Shown: positions 1 to 12,508, counted from the stretch's first letter. The stretch is DNA of 64,000 bases from Trichuris trichiura (GCA_037903355.1 JBAJFE010000039.1:434001-498000), one strand, 5' to 3'. The notes: generated by a model not told the origin, from the sequence alone. Program-made: numbers and translations.

Positions 1-958
1 ACATTCTTCTTGTCAAAAAAAATGAAAGATGCAACGCGGAGTGTGCGCGTACGTTATCGGCGGCTAAACCAAGAATATATAAGGATGTTGCATACGCAAC
101 ATAAAACGGACAAGTTATCTTTTTGTTCCGCTACAAAGATGGATCGGCGCAGGCTCTGTGAAAGCACTTCTAGCGTGCGCCTGGGTATGCTTATATGAGA
201 CAGGAACCTTTTACAAGTTGCTACAAATTCAAATAGGTATACCTATGCGCAATTAAATGGCTACGGAGCGAGTACTATATTAGAATTTATCTTATTCACT
301 TGCAGCGACTGAAAACCCACTCATACCGGCAAGATGGACTCATGTATCTTCACTTCCATCTTCTTGGTTAACATATTTTCGGTTCTTAAGAAGTTATCCC
401 TCCTAGAAAAACCAAATGATGCTATAACTGAAACTTCTAAGTCAAATTATGAGAAGAATTTACTAGGATGACGTGTATGAAATTTAGACCCAAGAGAAGC
501 AAACAAATTCTATTGTAGTAAACAAAAAGAAAGAAACGTTAAGATAATCTGGAGTTACCTATGCTTCTCGAACCTTCCGGAAAAATTTATGCCCCACTGC
601 AGTTTCAAAAAGTCTGCACCAGCTCGTAGGCGAAGCAAAACGTAGGCAATGTCATGTCAAAATTGACAAATCAGACTGCTGCGCAATGGATTAATGTATC
701 CATTTCCCACTTCAATGGAATGATAAACGATGAACCAGCGTCATGCTCAGTTTGTTTGTATGGTACCAAGAAAGGAGGATTGTGAAAGTTTTATTGCCTA
801 TTCAGCCAACTTTGACCGTTTCGACGGCTGCAATTGCTCTGTTCACTTCTCTTGAGCACACAGAAATAGTCTTTTTTAAGAGAAACATCCCGTAGGTTAG
901 TCGCTTAAGGTCACGTACACAAGTTCCGCAATTATCCGGTTGGGAAGGTCGAATTCCA
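1..958. other. intergenic, no gene seen
   Basis: No open frame here has a recognisable domain, and no signal-peptide exon of the local family type is visible. It serves as the upstream flank of the peptide gene starting at 1012. Confidence 0.5.
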
Positions 959-964
959 TATATA
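959..964 (+). promoter_or_regulatory. TATA box of peptide gene 1
   Basis: A TATATA element lies about 48 bases before the ATG at 1012. The other members of this gene family also have a TATA-like element 35-55 bases before their start, which supports the assignment. Confidence 0.5.
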
Positions 965-1011
965 GTGCTCAAAGTTTGCGAAATGTTACATTCACAGCAA
1001 GAAGAAACAAG

Positions 1012-1497
1012 ATGAGACACATAATGTTCTTCATCCCACTGATGGCACTTCTGCTCCTAAGCGTTATCCCACAGCCGTCATATGCAGGTTAAAAAAGCAC
1101 TTGGCAACTTTTTAATTTTATTTTTAACTCTGAATAGGCTAAGCGCTAGTAGAGATCATTGTTAGCAGATAACTGCTAAGACAGAATTGTTCTGTTCTTA
1201 ATTCATACAATCGTCCAGCATACTAGCGAAATTTATAGTTGAGTGTTACTTAGCTCACTGTTTCAATACTTCATAGGAACTCAATGTCAGGTAAATTAAT
1301 TAATGAAAGAATGTCATTTAGAAAATGCTGACCCTTCAATGATCAACACAGGGCACATGAGAAGAACGCGTCATGTGCATGTTCCCGGCCATGTTGCTGT
1401 TCATCCACCCGTTGGTGTACATGCTGCGGTTCACCATCCGGTTCCACTTGCACCTCGTCCTGTAGTTGCACCACATCCGCATGTAGTAGGCCGTTAG
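1012..1497 (+). CDS. secreted His/Pro/Val-rich peptide precursor, two exons (peptide gene 1)
   Basis: The exons are 1012-1087 and 1322-1497, joined in phase 1, giving 83 residues. Exon 1 is 76 bases and encodes a signal peptide with a run of Leu/Val ending PSYA. The donor is a weak GTTAAA and the acceptor is TCATTTAG. Exon 2 encodes a short acidic spacer (ENADPSM...), then an RR site, then about 43 residues very rich in His, Pro and Val, with HP, HVP and APRP units and the ending HVVGR. Cleavage after RR would release the His-rich peptide, and a C-terminal Gly-Arg is a possible amidation signal. I know no named homologue. The exon structure matches the proline-rich peptide genes downstream. 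A histidine-rich antimicrobial or metal-binding peptide is possible; function is unproved. Confidence 0.6.
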
Positions 1498-4400
1498 TAC
1501 AAAAGCTGTTCCCTGATTGCCCCTTAACATTCTCTTCATCTGTTTTCTCCCTGGCTTTTCGTTACGCGACCGTAAGGAAGTAATACGCTCCTGCTAAGCT
1601 TATTCTTTGGTGGCGGGTTGGTGAGAAAAATTATTTCGAGCTGATGTTGTGCGTCAATATCATTAAAGCGATATACTTTAGCGGCTTGAAGAACGATTTT
1701 CTCCAAGCATCAACTGATATTATGGATAAAGTTGCGTTGTACTGATGATTCAGCCATTCAGCTATTCGTCGTGGCTATTGATAAGCAACAGCGCTTTTGT
1801 AATGCCTTAGGCCGATGGCAAATGCAGTGGGTATGATCTTTCTGGTCCAATCCAATTAAAATTCGAACTACGGGTATTTCGCAGTTTTCAGGCTCTTCGT
1901 TAAGCACTATTTACTAAGCACTAGTGAACAATTTCTTGTCTTCTGTGAATTTTACCCAGTTCTTACATGCATCGCCTGTACATTTGCTACGTGTGTATTA
2001 GCAGCGCATCGTTTATTTTCATTGTGCCAACGGCGGTACGAAAACTTAATTTGATTAATAAATAATCATAGTGGTAGTTTTGCTAAATGAAATCTGTTGG
2101 GCAAAGCAATAGCTAAGTTTACATTAACAAATTATGGGTTCTTTGTTATTCGTAGCACTAAATCTTTCTTTAAGTGGGGAAACGTTCACTGGACCTTTGT
2201 CCGGTCCGTCGTAAGCCATTAATACTTGCTCTGCGAGTACAACTGGCAGTAACTACTCGTCCCTGCAGAAAAGAATATTCTGCATAATAAACTAAGGAAG
2301 GAGCATCGCATCTGCCATCTTCTACATTGAAAATGCACAGCGCCTTTTAAAGATCCTTTTGAATTCCCTGTTTGTCTTAAAGAAGAAACGGTTTGCTGGA
2401 GTATACTAAAGCACGTCTGGGTAACATTATTATATTAAAAATACTGTTACTCCTGTCTACATAGATGGCACTGGCACTTGTTGTCCCTGAAACTGCGTAT
2501 TTTTATTGAATTTCACCGAACTGCTTCTTCGACATCTTTCTGCACAGTAGCTTTAGCGTTACTCTTCTCAGCGTCGCTAGCGAGTTGTTACGGCGGAAAG
2601 AACCGTAGCATGTGGCAACAATTGGAATTTCCAAGTAACCAGGAAGTCTTCTGTAGCGCACGTTGAACTGACAGAACAAGAGAAGTAAAAACTGGTTTTA
2701 TTCAAGCGGAACGTTGGCGACCGTTCGCGAGCGGCAACGGAAATGAATCAGCCCCCTCAGTCTTTCGTCCCGTCTTAATATAGTCCTCTGGTCATGGTTG
2801 GGTCAGTTGACGTCCAGTAGCGGGTCAAGCATTTCGGTTATAAGGTGTCACCCGGGGCGGTCTCCCTTCGCTGTTTTCCTCAGCGACTGCGGGGGACTTG
2901 GCGGCCCCTGTTTGCACGACAACATGTTTATTTCATCTTTGTGCAATAAATTGCGTCGAACTGGCAAGTGGATTGCAAAAATGACAAAAAACAAGTTGGC
3001 TTAGCCTATTTTAATTTGTTTGGAAATTTATAATGCTACCGACAAGCGTAGCAAAAGAAAGTTTCTCGATCCTCTTTCTTAACCGGTTCCTCACAGTGCT
3101 TTGACCTTTGTTGGAGAAGTTATCCGAAAAGTATGCTACAAAACTTCGTGTTATGCAAATAATTCGAGGAAGAAGATCTCTTTCGATAACTGCGTATGGG
3201 GTCCATCCCTGAGGTCACTTTACAAAAGTACCTCGCTTGGCAACAAGGAAGGAAAGTCTATCCTTTCGTTGCTTTGTATTTGTCATTTCTCCTATAATGA
3301 GCGACAAAGTGGTAAAGCAGGAAAATAAGAAGGATAAAATAGAGCGGACAGTGAATGTGTCACACGTAAAAAATACCTTAAGGTCCGTTTGTTCTCAGAC
3401 TATTCGAAGCTAACCTTCCTCTGTTGCGTACTTCATTATCAATAATGTACATGCTCTAGTACATTCATGAGTCCTGTGAGGCTGGGGAGATGTGGAAAAA
3501 ACGATTAATGTATAGCCAATATATATAGCCAAGCTTAATGTCGTTGTGATGGTTCTTATAAAACTTGAATGACGTCAGATATAAGGAAACTTCCTAAGTA
3601 GAAGTTAAGGATATAATCGTTATGAGCTGTTCTTGCGGCTCAACTTTGACGGTGTAACTTGCCCGTCGATATCGGCAAGGTATGAATCGCGAGGAATATT
3701 TTGAAACAGCGCGGAAGCGCAGTGTATGACAGCAGCGTGACATTAAACAGAAAAATTCATTATTTTATGAGGTAGCTATAAAATCCTCCCCTTTTACTTC
3801 TGAAAACGAAAGTGCCCTTCCGAAAAGAGGACCAGAAATCTTAGGTTCCCTGAACTCTGGGAAGCATGTTCAGCAAAACCTGAGATTTGCAACGACCGTC
3901 ACCCGTTGGGATCCAAGGCAGTTGCTGCAACAACTATATGCGGATGACAGCGATGTCTAGCACCGTTCAACTCTTCCATAATGAAATATGTTAACTCATT
4001 GAATAATATTTGGGACAGGCTGACCTGTGCCACCAGGAATCTGAGCTCTTTTGCGTTTACGTGATCCAACCAACGTCATGAATCGGACATTACAGAATTC
4101 AGAATCCTGTGTTGGGAAAGCCATTACCGTCTTCGAAGAGAAGCTCAGTGTTTCTGATACAGTTCCACTTATAGCCGTCGTAGGGACTATATGCTGCTGA
4201 ACACCGGATGGTTCATAGTGGGTCTATAGGTTTTCATGATAAAGTTTCTTCCTTACGGCTTTCTGCCTTGCCCGTTGCTGGTTTCTGAAATAACCGAAGC
4301 AAATGCCCTACCAACGGATGGAAGAGTAGGGATTATATGCTGTGCCGTACGCTCATTTTATAAACATAGATCGGGAGAGGAGTAGGCGCTAGCGAACAGT

Positions 4401-5216
4401 CGTCGTCACGACATTCCACATTGTTGTTCGCTACATACCACTTCAATTTTTGTAGCAATGGCCTCCTGCAAAATATCTCTGCTCGCGTACACCTCAAAAT
4501 AGGATTCTTATTTCCTTATTGAAATCTAGAAAGGAATAAAACGGACTAAACAGCGAAGGAAGCTAAAACAGAAGAAAACAAAGTCCAGTAAGCCAACCTT
4601 CAACTACCTACTTACTAATGTTAGCAGTTTTAACCTTCAAACTGTGAAACTATTGCTTTATGTCGTTTTCATGCACGCTTTTGATCACTTATCATTTGTT
4701 TTTGTTGTGGGGACACGAATCAAGCGAAAACAACTATGGAGATAAAGATTTCTTTGCCGTTGAAAAACTGCTTTTGCAGAAAACTCGCTTTCTAATTTGA
4801 TTTCGCGCAATTTAATCCCAACAGGACTACGCCTAAGCGTAATGTTGCCTATGAAGTCTGTAGTTCACTGTCAATAGTATTTCAGTGCCAGACTTTCTTA
4901 ACTGGTTTGAAAAAGCGATCCCAGCTTGTCTTCTGGGCAACCAACAAAGGGAAACAGTTGTCTTCTTGCCATGTGGTACGTCACATTTGTCATCATAGTT
5001 TTTGTTGCGAGGTTATCGAAACCATTTTACCGGTCTATTCACCACGCTTTCTGGTTATGCCTTCATGTTTACTGGTCGGTTTCAAGTAGGTCGCCTTTCT
5101 TTACACCGGCAAGAACCTTTATTGTGCGTGAAAATTTTTCCATTAATAAATGACTTATCCCGTGGCACAGGCACTAGATTCCGGTTTAACCTTGAAAGTT
5201 TAATGGCGCTGGTAGG
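1498..5216. other. intergenic, no supported gene
   Basis: No coding exon could be supported. Short open frames lack domains and often lack an ATG. A stretch near 2690-2930 is visibly richer in G and C than its surroundings and may be a remnant of an inserted element, but I see no terminal repeats or protein trace. Confidence 0.4.
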
Positions 5217-5224
5217 TATATAAA
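5217..5224 (+). promoter_or_regulatory. TATA box of peptide gene 2
   Basis: TATATAAA stands 42 bases before the ATG at 5266, in the same relative position as in the sister genes. Confidence 0.6.
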
Positions 5225-5265
5225 CAGCAATTGCAAACTACTGAGCAGCACTCATCGTTAGCAAC

Positions 5266-6397
5266 ATGAAACTCTTGATCAACATCACTCTGTTATTCAC
5301 GCTTGGAATTGTGATTGCCACTGCAGGCACGCAGGGTAGAGGTAAGAAATCAAATATTTTATCACGGGGAGCTGAAGCACATTGTCCTTTTCTGAACTGA
5401 ATACTCTTCGCGACCACTGAAAAAATTGAGGAAAAATGTTGAACCTGGGGACCCGTCGAGTACTTGACTTCTGCCTCTCCAAGTTTTGCCGCCAATTTTC
5501 TGGCTGTCTGTTTACTTAGCTAAGCATCTGTATCCACGATTGGTCCTTTCTAGTCAGACTCACCGACCTAGAAGTTCTCTGAACTGAAGCTCGTGGAGAG
5601 CGATATGTCTCATAAACCTTCACTGCCCTTGAGAATTATAGCTTTAACGTATAGGCATGGCCTTTGAAAATGTAGCTTTTTAGTGCGGGACCATAAGGTT
5701 TTATTTTTCATTTGTTTCTTCTTACGGAGTTTGGCTGTTGAAAATACAAAATGTTTTACTGGGGGTCCGTAAGTTTCTGGCTGCGTGAGACCTGTACTCA
5801 ACGGTACCAAAATTTTGATACCGCTGACGACGGGTCACGAGTGGCCCGAAGGCTACCGACCTTTAGTACAATCTTTCTGTATTTCCAACGGGACAAACTG
5901 GGCATGAAGAAACAATTGAAATTGGCATGGCCTACTTCATCTGCCGCAAGGGAACGATCTGGCGAAAGCGTCAAGAATTTATCCTAAAAGATGGCATGAA
6001 CTCGTGACAGTTCGCACTGCTAAGGACTGCTTAGAGGAATATCGTCTAGGGCAGTGATTGTCACGGTGGGGCATGTCCCCTAGAAGCGGCCTTTCAATTC
6101 CATGGGGGGTCCAAAAATTCTGAAACGTTCACTGGGGCCCTGGCGAGCCTGACCTTGAGAAACACTGTTTTAGGGCATAAGAAATCTATGTTACGAAATT
6201 CTGAAATTTGTTGAGCTCAACTTATTTTACAAGGTCACGACGAAGTGCTTCAAAACGCGAGGACTGATCAAGAACGAATTCTCGAGAAGAGGCATGCACC
6301 ACCTCCTCCTCATCATTGGGTTGGACGTCCAAGGCCGCCACCGCCCCGTCCGTTTGTACCACGCCCACCGCCACCTGGTAGCCACTTCCGTGGTTAA
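5266..6397 (+). CDS. proline-rich peptide precursor with EKR processing site (peptide gene 2)
   Basis: The exons are 5266-5341 and 6234-6397, giving 79 residues. Exon 1 is 76 bases and encodes a signal peptide (MKLLINITLLFTLG...) with donor GTAAGA. Exon 2 follows the acceptor TTTTACAAG and continues in phase 1. It reads an acidic spacer (HDEVLQNARTDQE), the conserved RILEKR cleavage site, then a 34-residue peptide starting HAPPPPHH, with PRPPPPRP and FVPRPPPPG units, and ending SHFRG. The site DQERILEKR matches NQERVLEKR in gene 4 and RQETILEKR in gene 3, so these are paralogues. The mature part looks like a proline-rich antimicrobial peptide (Pro-Arg-Pro repeats, no cysteine, cationic). The terminal Gly could serve for amidation. 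Activity is inferred from composition only. Confidence 0.72.
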
Positions 6398-7190
6398 CAA
6401 CTGTGCATTTCATTTTCGTTCTAATAATGGTTATCACAACAATTTGATTACGTGACGGTTTCTGCAAGTAGCATGACATCAAATACAAAAGGCTTGCTTT
6501 ATCTCTTGTATGCAGCAACGGTGGCAATAACGCATCGTTTTCTGCAAAGTCAACAGCTTAATCATTCAAGAACTGTCTATTCACCAATTTATCTTAAAAG
6601 AGCTGAAGAAAACCTTCAGCTTGTATCTGCATAACAAGCAAGTAACGACTCTTGTAAAGAAGCTGAAAGCAAGGAAACTGATATCATGTACCTTCACTGT
6701 ACAAAGCGTTATACGCTTCTCTGAGAAACAGCGGAACAGCAAAATTTCCCTTACTGATTTGTAAATCGTTTCTCGTATTTTGCGGCGTAGTCGCGAATGG
6801 TATACGCGGAAAGGGTAACTATAAAACAGGTACGCCATAAAACCTCCCTTTATGGAACCGATTTGAGACGGAAGCTGCTCAAACAGGAAAGCAAAGCATA
6901 CGTTACTACTTAGGCTATGCATTCTTAAAGCAATACGGCGCAACATTAAAGAGAACAAATTAGTCACATGGCGTAACTCTTCAAAACAGGTGCATAGATT
7001 GTCATTACAAAACTTATCTTCGCAGAGGACGGTTTTAAGAACTTAGTTTCTTGGTACAGGACCGTAGTACTTCATGTGCAGTGCATACTGCAGCTGAGGC
7101 CTTGTCATTTTTCTGATTGCTTGCTATTGCTTCGCGCGCAAACACCAGTTTCCCTGCAGTGTTGTAAGTCTGAACTTTCTCGTCGTTTAA
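6398..7190. other. intergenic, no supported gene
   Basis: The longest open frame here is a 128-residue minus-strand frame at 6581-6967. It lacks any recognisable domain or flanking splice logic, so I do not annotate it. Confidence 0.4.
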
Positions 7191-7193
7191 CTG

Positions 7194-9060
7194 GTGTGGC
7201 ATAGGAGGATGGCTGTCAGAAGGCAAGTAAGTGAACAGAGAGGTTCCTCTAGGGCTAAGAGACAATATTGCGTCCTTACCCTTCATAAGAAAGTAAAAGT
7301 CCTTGATCTTTTGGAAAGCGGATTGTCATGTGCCGAAGTGGGCCGCAAGATCGGGAAGAAAGGATCGAGCATTCCTGCGATAAAACAGCAGGAAGATAAG
7401 ATTCGAGGAAGCGTGCATCCTGACCCTTCATTGGCGAAAAGAACTGCTGTAGTTCCCAGCAAAGCCCTCGTGAAGGCTGAGAAAACGCAAAGCGTTTGAA
7501 TAGAGGACATGTCGCGGAAGCATGTCCCCGTGGAAAGGGGAAAGCTATTCGGGAGAAAGTGCTGAGCTTATATGAGCACTTCTCTGGCGCCGTTGCAAAG
7601 AATGAGAGAAAAAGGTTACTGAAAGGATGGCTAGCAAAATACGTGAAGCGCTAGAACCTCAAGAATTTAAAGCTCACTGGGAAAACGACATTAGCTGATT
7701 TCGTGGCTACCTCTACGTTCCTGACCCAAAGGGGCTATCTCCCAGAACAAAACTTCAATTGTGACGAGACAGCATTATTTTGGAGGCAGATGCCAGTGTG
7801 GACTTACATCCACAAAAACGCAAAGCAAGCCCCGGGACTCAGGCCACTGAAACATCGGCTCGCTCTTGCGCTCTGTGGCAACGCTGCAGGGCATGTGGTT
7901 AAGCCAGGCATAGCCTGCGGGACTCGTAACCCTCAGTCGCTCAGAAACAAGAACAACGATTGCATACTGGTATTCTGGGAGCACAACAAGAAGGCACGGA
8001 TGACGGTTATCCTTTTTACGGGATGGTTTAACCAATGCTTCCTTCCTGAAGCGAAAAAATATCTGGAAAGCAAGGGAATGGCTTTGAACGTCCTCCTCGT
8101 AATTGATAATGCTCCTGGTCACCCGCTATCTCTTTGCTTCGCTAATGAGAACGTCGAGGTGAAATTCTTGCCCGCTAGCTCGACATCACTACTACAGCGG
8201 TTGGATCAGGTCGCTATAACATGCATTAAGGCTACTTATACTCATCTCGAATTTGGGAAGCTTCGTGATACCATTTACGCGAATCCCGACTGCGATCTTA
8301 CCGACCTGTGGAAGCGTTTCTCAATTGCAGACGCTATTGCATTCTTCGCTGAGGCAGTATGCAAAATAAAGCTTAGAACACTCAGTGGTTGCTGGAAGCG
8401 TTTGTGGGGAGACGCAGTCAGTGAATGCGAGGACTTGGTGCCATCAATGAGGAGGTAATAAAAATAGTGAATATTGCCAAGGAGCTGGGAGGTGAGGGTT
8501 TCTCCGACATGATAGAAGACGATATCAAGGAGCACATAGAATACTGTGGAAAACCGTTCGCCAAAGAGGAACTCGAGGAACTGAAGCGATCACCTACGGA
8601 CAGCGACGACGACGACGTTGTGGAAGATACAGGAGCACAAATGCCCGCGTATTGGACGCTGCAAGAGCTGCCCAGTATTTTTCGGCAAGCGCAGGTCCTG
8701 AAGAATATGATCGTTGAATACGACTGATCGATGGCATGTGGCATCACGGTTATACGAGGAATAACAGTTTCGTTGAAGGCGCTACAAGATTTATTCAATG
8801 AAGCGAAGAAAAGGGAGAGACAACTCCCTATAAAAATGTTTTTAAATAAAGCTCCGGCAGCTGCGAAGACTAACATTTTAAGGCGAGACATTTTGCTAGC
8901 AACAAGTTCAAGAAACCCTAGGACTGGCCTTTCTCCAGGGGATCTGCGCCCACCTACAGAAATGGCTAAATTGATTCATGATGTCTCATACGTTTCTGCC
9001 GTAGACGTTTTGTTCCGTGCGCACGTGTTCTACGTGATGTTTACTATGTCTGCTTAAGTG
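7194..9060 (+). mobile_element. decayed Tigger/pogo-type (Tc1-mariner superfamily) DNA transposon
   Basis: The sequence encodes a broken CENP-B/Jerky-type transposase. At 7208-7497 an N-terminal helix-turn-helix domain is visible (VLDLLESGLSCAEVGRKIGK). A stop at 7497-7499 and frame changes then interrupt it. At 7703-8458 the DDE catalytic core is recognisable: NFNCDETALFW (first Asp), VIDNAPGHP (second Asp) and LPASSTSLLQRLDQ (the Tigger 'TSLiQPlDQ' block). The C-terminal region continues in other frames at 8425-8727 and 8731-9057. At least two frame breaks plus the internal stop mean it is inactive. I could not find clear terminal inverted repeats; the stretch near 9388-9415 with a 'taacacggattcagtttaacgcgg' flavour may be a degenerate right end. 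Confidence 0.85.
7703..8458 (+). pseudogene. Tigger transposase DDE core fragment
   Basis: This is the longest intact piece of the transposase, 251 codons, reading through most of the catalytic core. It holds the first two acidic residues in DETALFW and DNAPGHP, and the LLQRLDQ block where the family usually has IQPLDQ. The HTH piece lies upstream in another frame, and the C-terminal piece beginning MRGLGAINEE lies downstream in another frame. No complete transposase can therefore be made. Confidence 0.85.
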
Positions 9061-9454
9061 CACCAGTGTATTTTGCATTTTCACTGCTCTGTACCTACTC
9101 CGCGCACCAGTACATCGCTTAGCTCATTAACGCAAGGTGATTCCCACTAGTTCAGAGAAAGAGAATTTTACTTTCATCCTTTCTTGTATCTAACGGCCTG
9201 GACTCTGATGGCTCGCCCTATAAGACAAGTGCAGTCTCATTGACGTCTTTATTTTGCAGCTAGATTCTGTAGTACTAAGCTTCGAAGGATAACTAGGTAT
9301 GATAACCGTACCGGAAAGAATTCAAGGGGGCAGGACGAAATACAGGGCTAAAATATAAGCCATTTAGCCTTTTTTATAGGGTAGCTTGTATAACACGGAT
9401 TCAGTTTAACGCGGTGAAACGCTCAAAAGTTTGGACGAATTTTAGACGATCGAC
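9061..9454. other. intergenic between the transposon and duplicated block A
   Basis: No gene is seen. The right end of the Tigger element may fall around 9390-9420. Confidence 0.35.
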
Positions 9455-10620
9455 TCAGAACACATCGACTGTTGTGCGTCTGATCTATTGTCATATCACC
9501 GCACTACTTCACAATAAACTGTTGTTATACGAGTCTTCATGCTCCGCCGAACTACACACTGCCTAAGAAGGATTTTTATTTTAAATGCTTCATAATACGC
9601 AAGTTGCGTTTGAGCCGTTCCGCAACCACACCATGAATAATATAGGCTTTTCTGTGGATATTTCATGGGTAGTCAAAGCTTCAAAAAAATTAGCGGACAC
9701 GAAGGCAAGTACATGAGCTCCGTAACCAAGGCCAACTGTTTAAGGGCAATGCATAACAGCCAATATTTGACGACGCACAGACTGAGAATAAAACGAACAC
9801 ACGTCTTCCTGCGCAAAGAGATAGGAAAAGCATAGAAGCAACGAATAAGAAAAATTTGCCCACAAGAATTGGAAATGTACATTCATAAAATACGGTCTAA
9901 ACCTTATCCTGCTACAGCTTCGTCGCAGCAAGATAACCCCTAAGCAATATGCTGGGAAGCGATTGCAATTACAATCTACACGGCAATGCCCAGAGTAAAA
10001 CACCTACGCGTTTCACTAACGAAATCGTTAATCAGGCTAAAAAGCACATCGCACCCTCAGGATAAACCGTCTTAGCACAACTCTTGAAAGCAGGTATTTT
10101 CTTCATGCTATCACGTGTTTTCATTTCTCAAACAAACATCTATTGTCCAGTTAATAAAACTACTTTATTATCCTATTCATTATAGTTTCAGGTTCTGCTG
10201 TACCGTTCACCGTTTGGTTGCAAATAAATTATCATGGTTTATACTAGTAAGAACAAGAAAGTCATGGGCTATGCCGACCTCAAGAAGTGATAAAAACCTT
10301 TTTAAGTGATATATCGCGCGACATGAGTACCAGTTTTCACTTTTCGCAAACAAGTTTAATAGCACGGATAAACGTATAAATGCTATGGGAAAGCAATGAG
10401 CATCATGGACGGTTACCATCATGAAACTCGCGACTAAGACAATAATGCTACTTGCGTTTGCAATTGCGATTACTATCGTCGGCACTTATGCTGGAGGTAA
10501 GAAATCAGTCATTTTGACATGTACTTAATACATCTGCCGAACAGAAACGTATGACAATAATTACAGCAAACGTTAGGTGTCTATAAATTACGGCAAGAAC
10601 GTGTAAAGGTACCAATCAGC
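9455..10620 (+). repeat. segmental duplication block A, copy 1
   Basis: This stretch aligns along its whole length with 23430-24585. It includes the 5' flank, TATA box, first exon and start of the intron of peptide gene 3. Similarity ends abruptly after the shared string GGTACCAATCAGC (10620 versus about 24584). Copy 1 is followed by its own second exon at 10704; copy 2 is not. Confidence 0.85.
10375..10380 (+). promoter_or_regulatory. TATA box of peptide gene 3
   Basis: TATAAA lies 46 bases before the ATG at 10421 and is conserved in the duplicate at 24339-24344. An upstream ATG at 10405 opens a 10-codon frame that overlaps the true start out of frame. Confidence 0.6.
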
Positions 10621-10831
10621 AGTTTTTTAAGCGGGACTTAAGAAGTCACTATAAACAGCTTCTATTATTCTTCAATTCGATTAAGTTCATATTATGTTCA
10701 AAGGACGACACGACACGATCGAAACCATGAGGAGACAAGAGACAATCCTTGAAAAGAGACAAGCTCCACCAATGGTTGGTGATGGACCGCCTCCTCCACC
10801 AGGCGGGCCACCACCCCCTGGACGAAAATGA
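10421..10831 (+). CDS. proline-rich, probably amidated peptide precursor (peptide gene 3)
   Basis: The exons are 10421-10496 (76 bases, signal peptide MKLATKTIMLLAFAIAIT...) and 10704-10831, giving 67 residues. The donor is GTAAGA and the acceptor ATGTTCAAAG; the join is in phase 1. Exon 2 reads a charged spacer (GRHDTIETM), then RRQETILEKR, then a 23-residue peptide: QAPPMVGDGPPPPPGG followed by PPPPGRK and a stop. Cleavage after KR leaves an N-terminal Gln that can become pyroglutamate. The ending Gly-Arg-Lys is a classical amidation and basic-trimming signal. Unlike genes 2, 4 and 5 the mature part has almost no Arg, so it may be a signalling or structural peptide rather than a ribosome-targeting one. 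The promoter and exon 1 are duplicated at 23.4-24.6 kb. Confidence 0.7.
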
Positions 10832-12508
10832 ATGACAGCGACGCACATGTCCTCATTATCACGAAGCATTCACGATATTGATGTGATTACGTGATGCACT
10901 TTCCAATAAGCATTAAAAAGCAAACAAAAACTTGAGTTCTTTACAACGAGGAAGTAAAGCGCACTGCGTGTTAGCTTTCGATTGGTAGCAACCATTCATC
11001 AATTCCTACTGAAGCTATGAAAATCAAATTTGCCAACCTGCTTATTTCTAACTGAACAATCACCGCAATTCTGCGTACGTATCGCAGCCTTTCACGTTTT
11101 CCACGTACATTAAGAATAACGTTTATCTTTTCTCTCCGCATACAGGCGCCGCAGTCACCTGAAACTAATCGGACTGCCATCTCACCGCGGGCTTACTTTG
11201 TGTCATGACAGCCCCAGTACGTTAAAAAAATGCCCTCACAACCTTGAAAATGTCTAAGCGTTTCTTTCAAAACGCAAACAACTGACGATATTCATTGCTA
11301 TAGATAGTCGATTGGGAACTTTTGGAAAACATCAATAATTGGCAGCTGTTTTCCTGAAACTTCTCACTTGCTATTCATAGGGCTCTGAGAACAAACAGAA
11401 TCCTTGAGACATAAACGTGGTCAGCAAACAATTCATGTAACGGAGGCGCACCTCTTAATATTCAAACTCCCTAAATGGCATCTTTTCGACTTTATTATCA
11501 GAAATTGCGAAATATTCGGCATGCAGTTAATCCTTCAGCCGGCGCCTTGATCAGCTCCGTGCGGAAAGTCCCCCAATTCCGGACGATAAACAAAACCACA
11601 CCAACGTCATCTAACATCTTCGAACATGGATGGATTCATGCAGTTTTAAGGCAACTGTCTCGTTAATTATTTCTGGAACCGTCACATCAGTTCAGTAATC
11701 CAAAGAATACATTTCACGAATTCAATGATTGTAAGAATAGAGAATAAACAGAAAAAATGCTTAAAAATTGCCACATATGTTCTTGCATACTTCGTGCTTT
11801 AGGGCGGGCAAGGGTACAATGCTGAATATCAAAAGTTGGAATCTTAGAACTCTAATCTTCATATCCTGTACAATCAAAGCATAATGAACCCTGGAAGTTA
11901 TGCCAACGCAATCTCGGCGTCTTCGCATCTCACTCAGAATTTTAGCCCGCTGTAGGCGCTGTCTCATTTATAATTTCCACCCGTTTTGTGACAAAGAAGT
12001 ATTCGGTACGTATAGATTTTTCGCTTTGGAACCTATTGTTCATTCCAATGCATTCGACATGTATCTGCCCCATTCATCACAGCAATTACGAGTACAATTT
12101 CCATGGCAACGAATATAGCACATTTCTCTAACTACGCTTCGCAATAAGAAGCTTCGATAATTAGTCTGAAAGGCTTCCCGTGACCAGACGACGTACCATG
12201 TTAGCACAAAAAAGAAAGCCACATATCTTCTCTCCACACTGGCACATGCTTTTCTCACGTGCCAACCTCACTTTTGCTCACAACTGAAAGAAGCTACTCT
12301 ATTCGCCCATTCATTTAAAATTCAGGGTTGCGCTTGCCTGTTTACAATTTGGTTGCAACTAACATGCTATAGCGTGTTCCAGCAAGAACTTGGAAGTAAT
12401 GGATTACGATGGCTTCCCTGAGTGATGCTATCTCTTTAAGTGATTTATTCCATGACATGTGTATAAGTTTACGCACATCGGAAACAAGAGTAAGAGCACG
12501 GCTCAGAG

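Noticed and set aside
2478..2666. Possible secreted peptide exon
   Set aside because: Begins with TTG, is not 76 bases, and has no phase 1 donor or partner exon.
6581..6967. 128-codon minus-strand open frame
   Set aside because: Hydrophobic low-information sequence without domain or splice context, between peptide gene 2 and the transposon.
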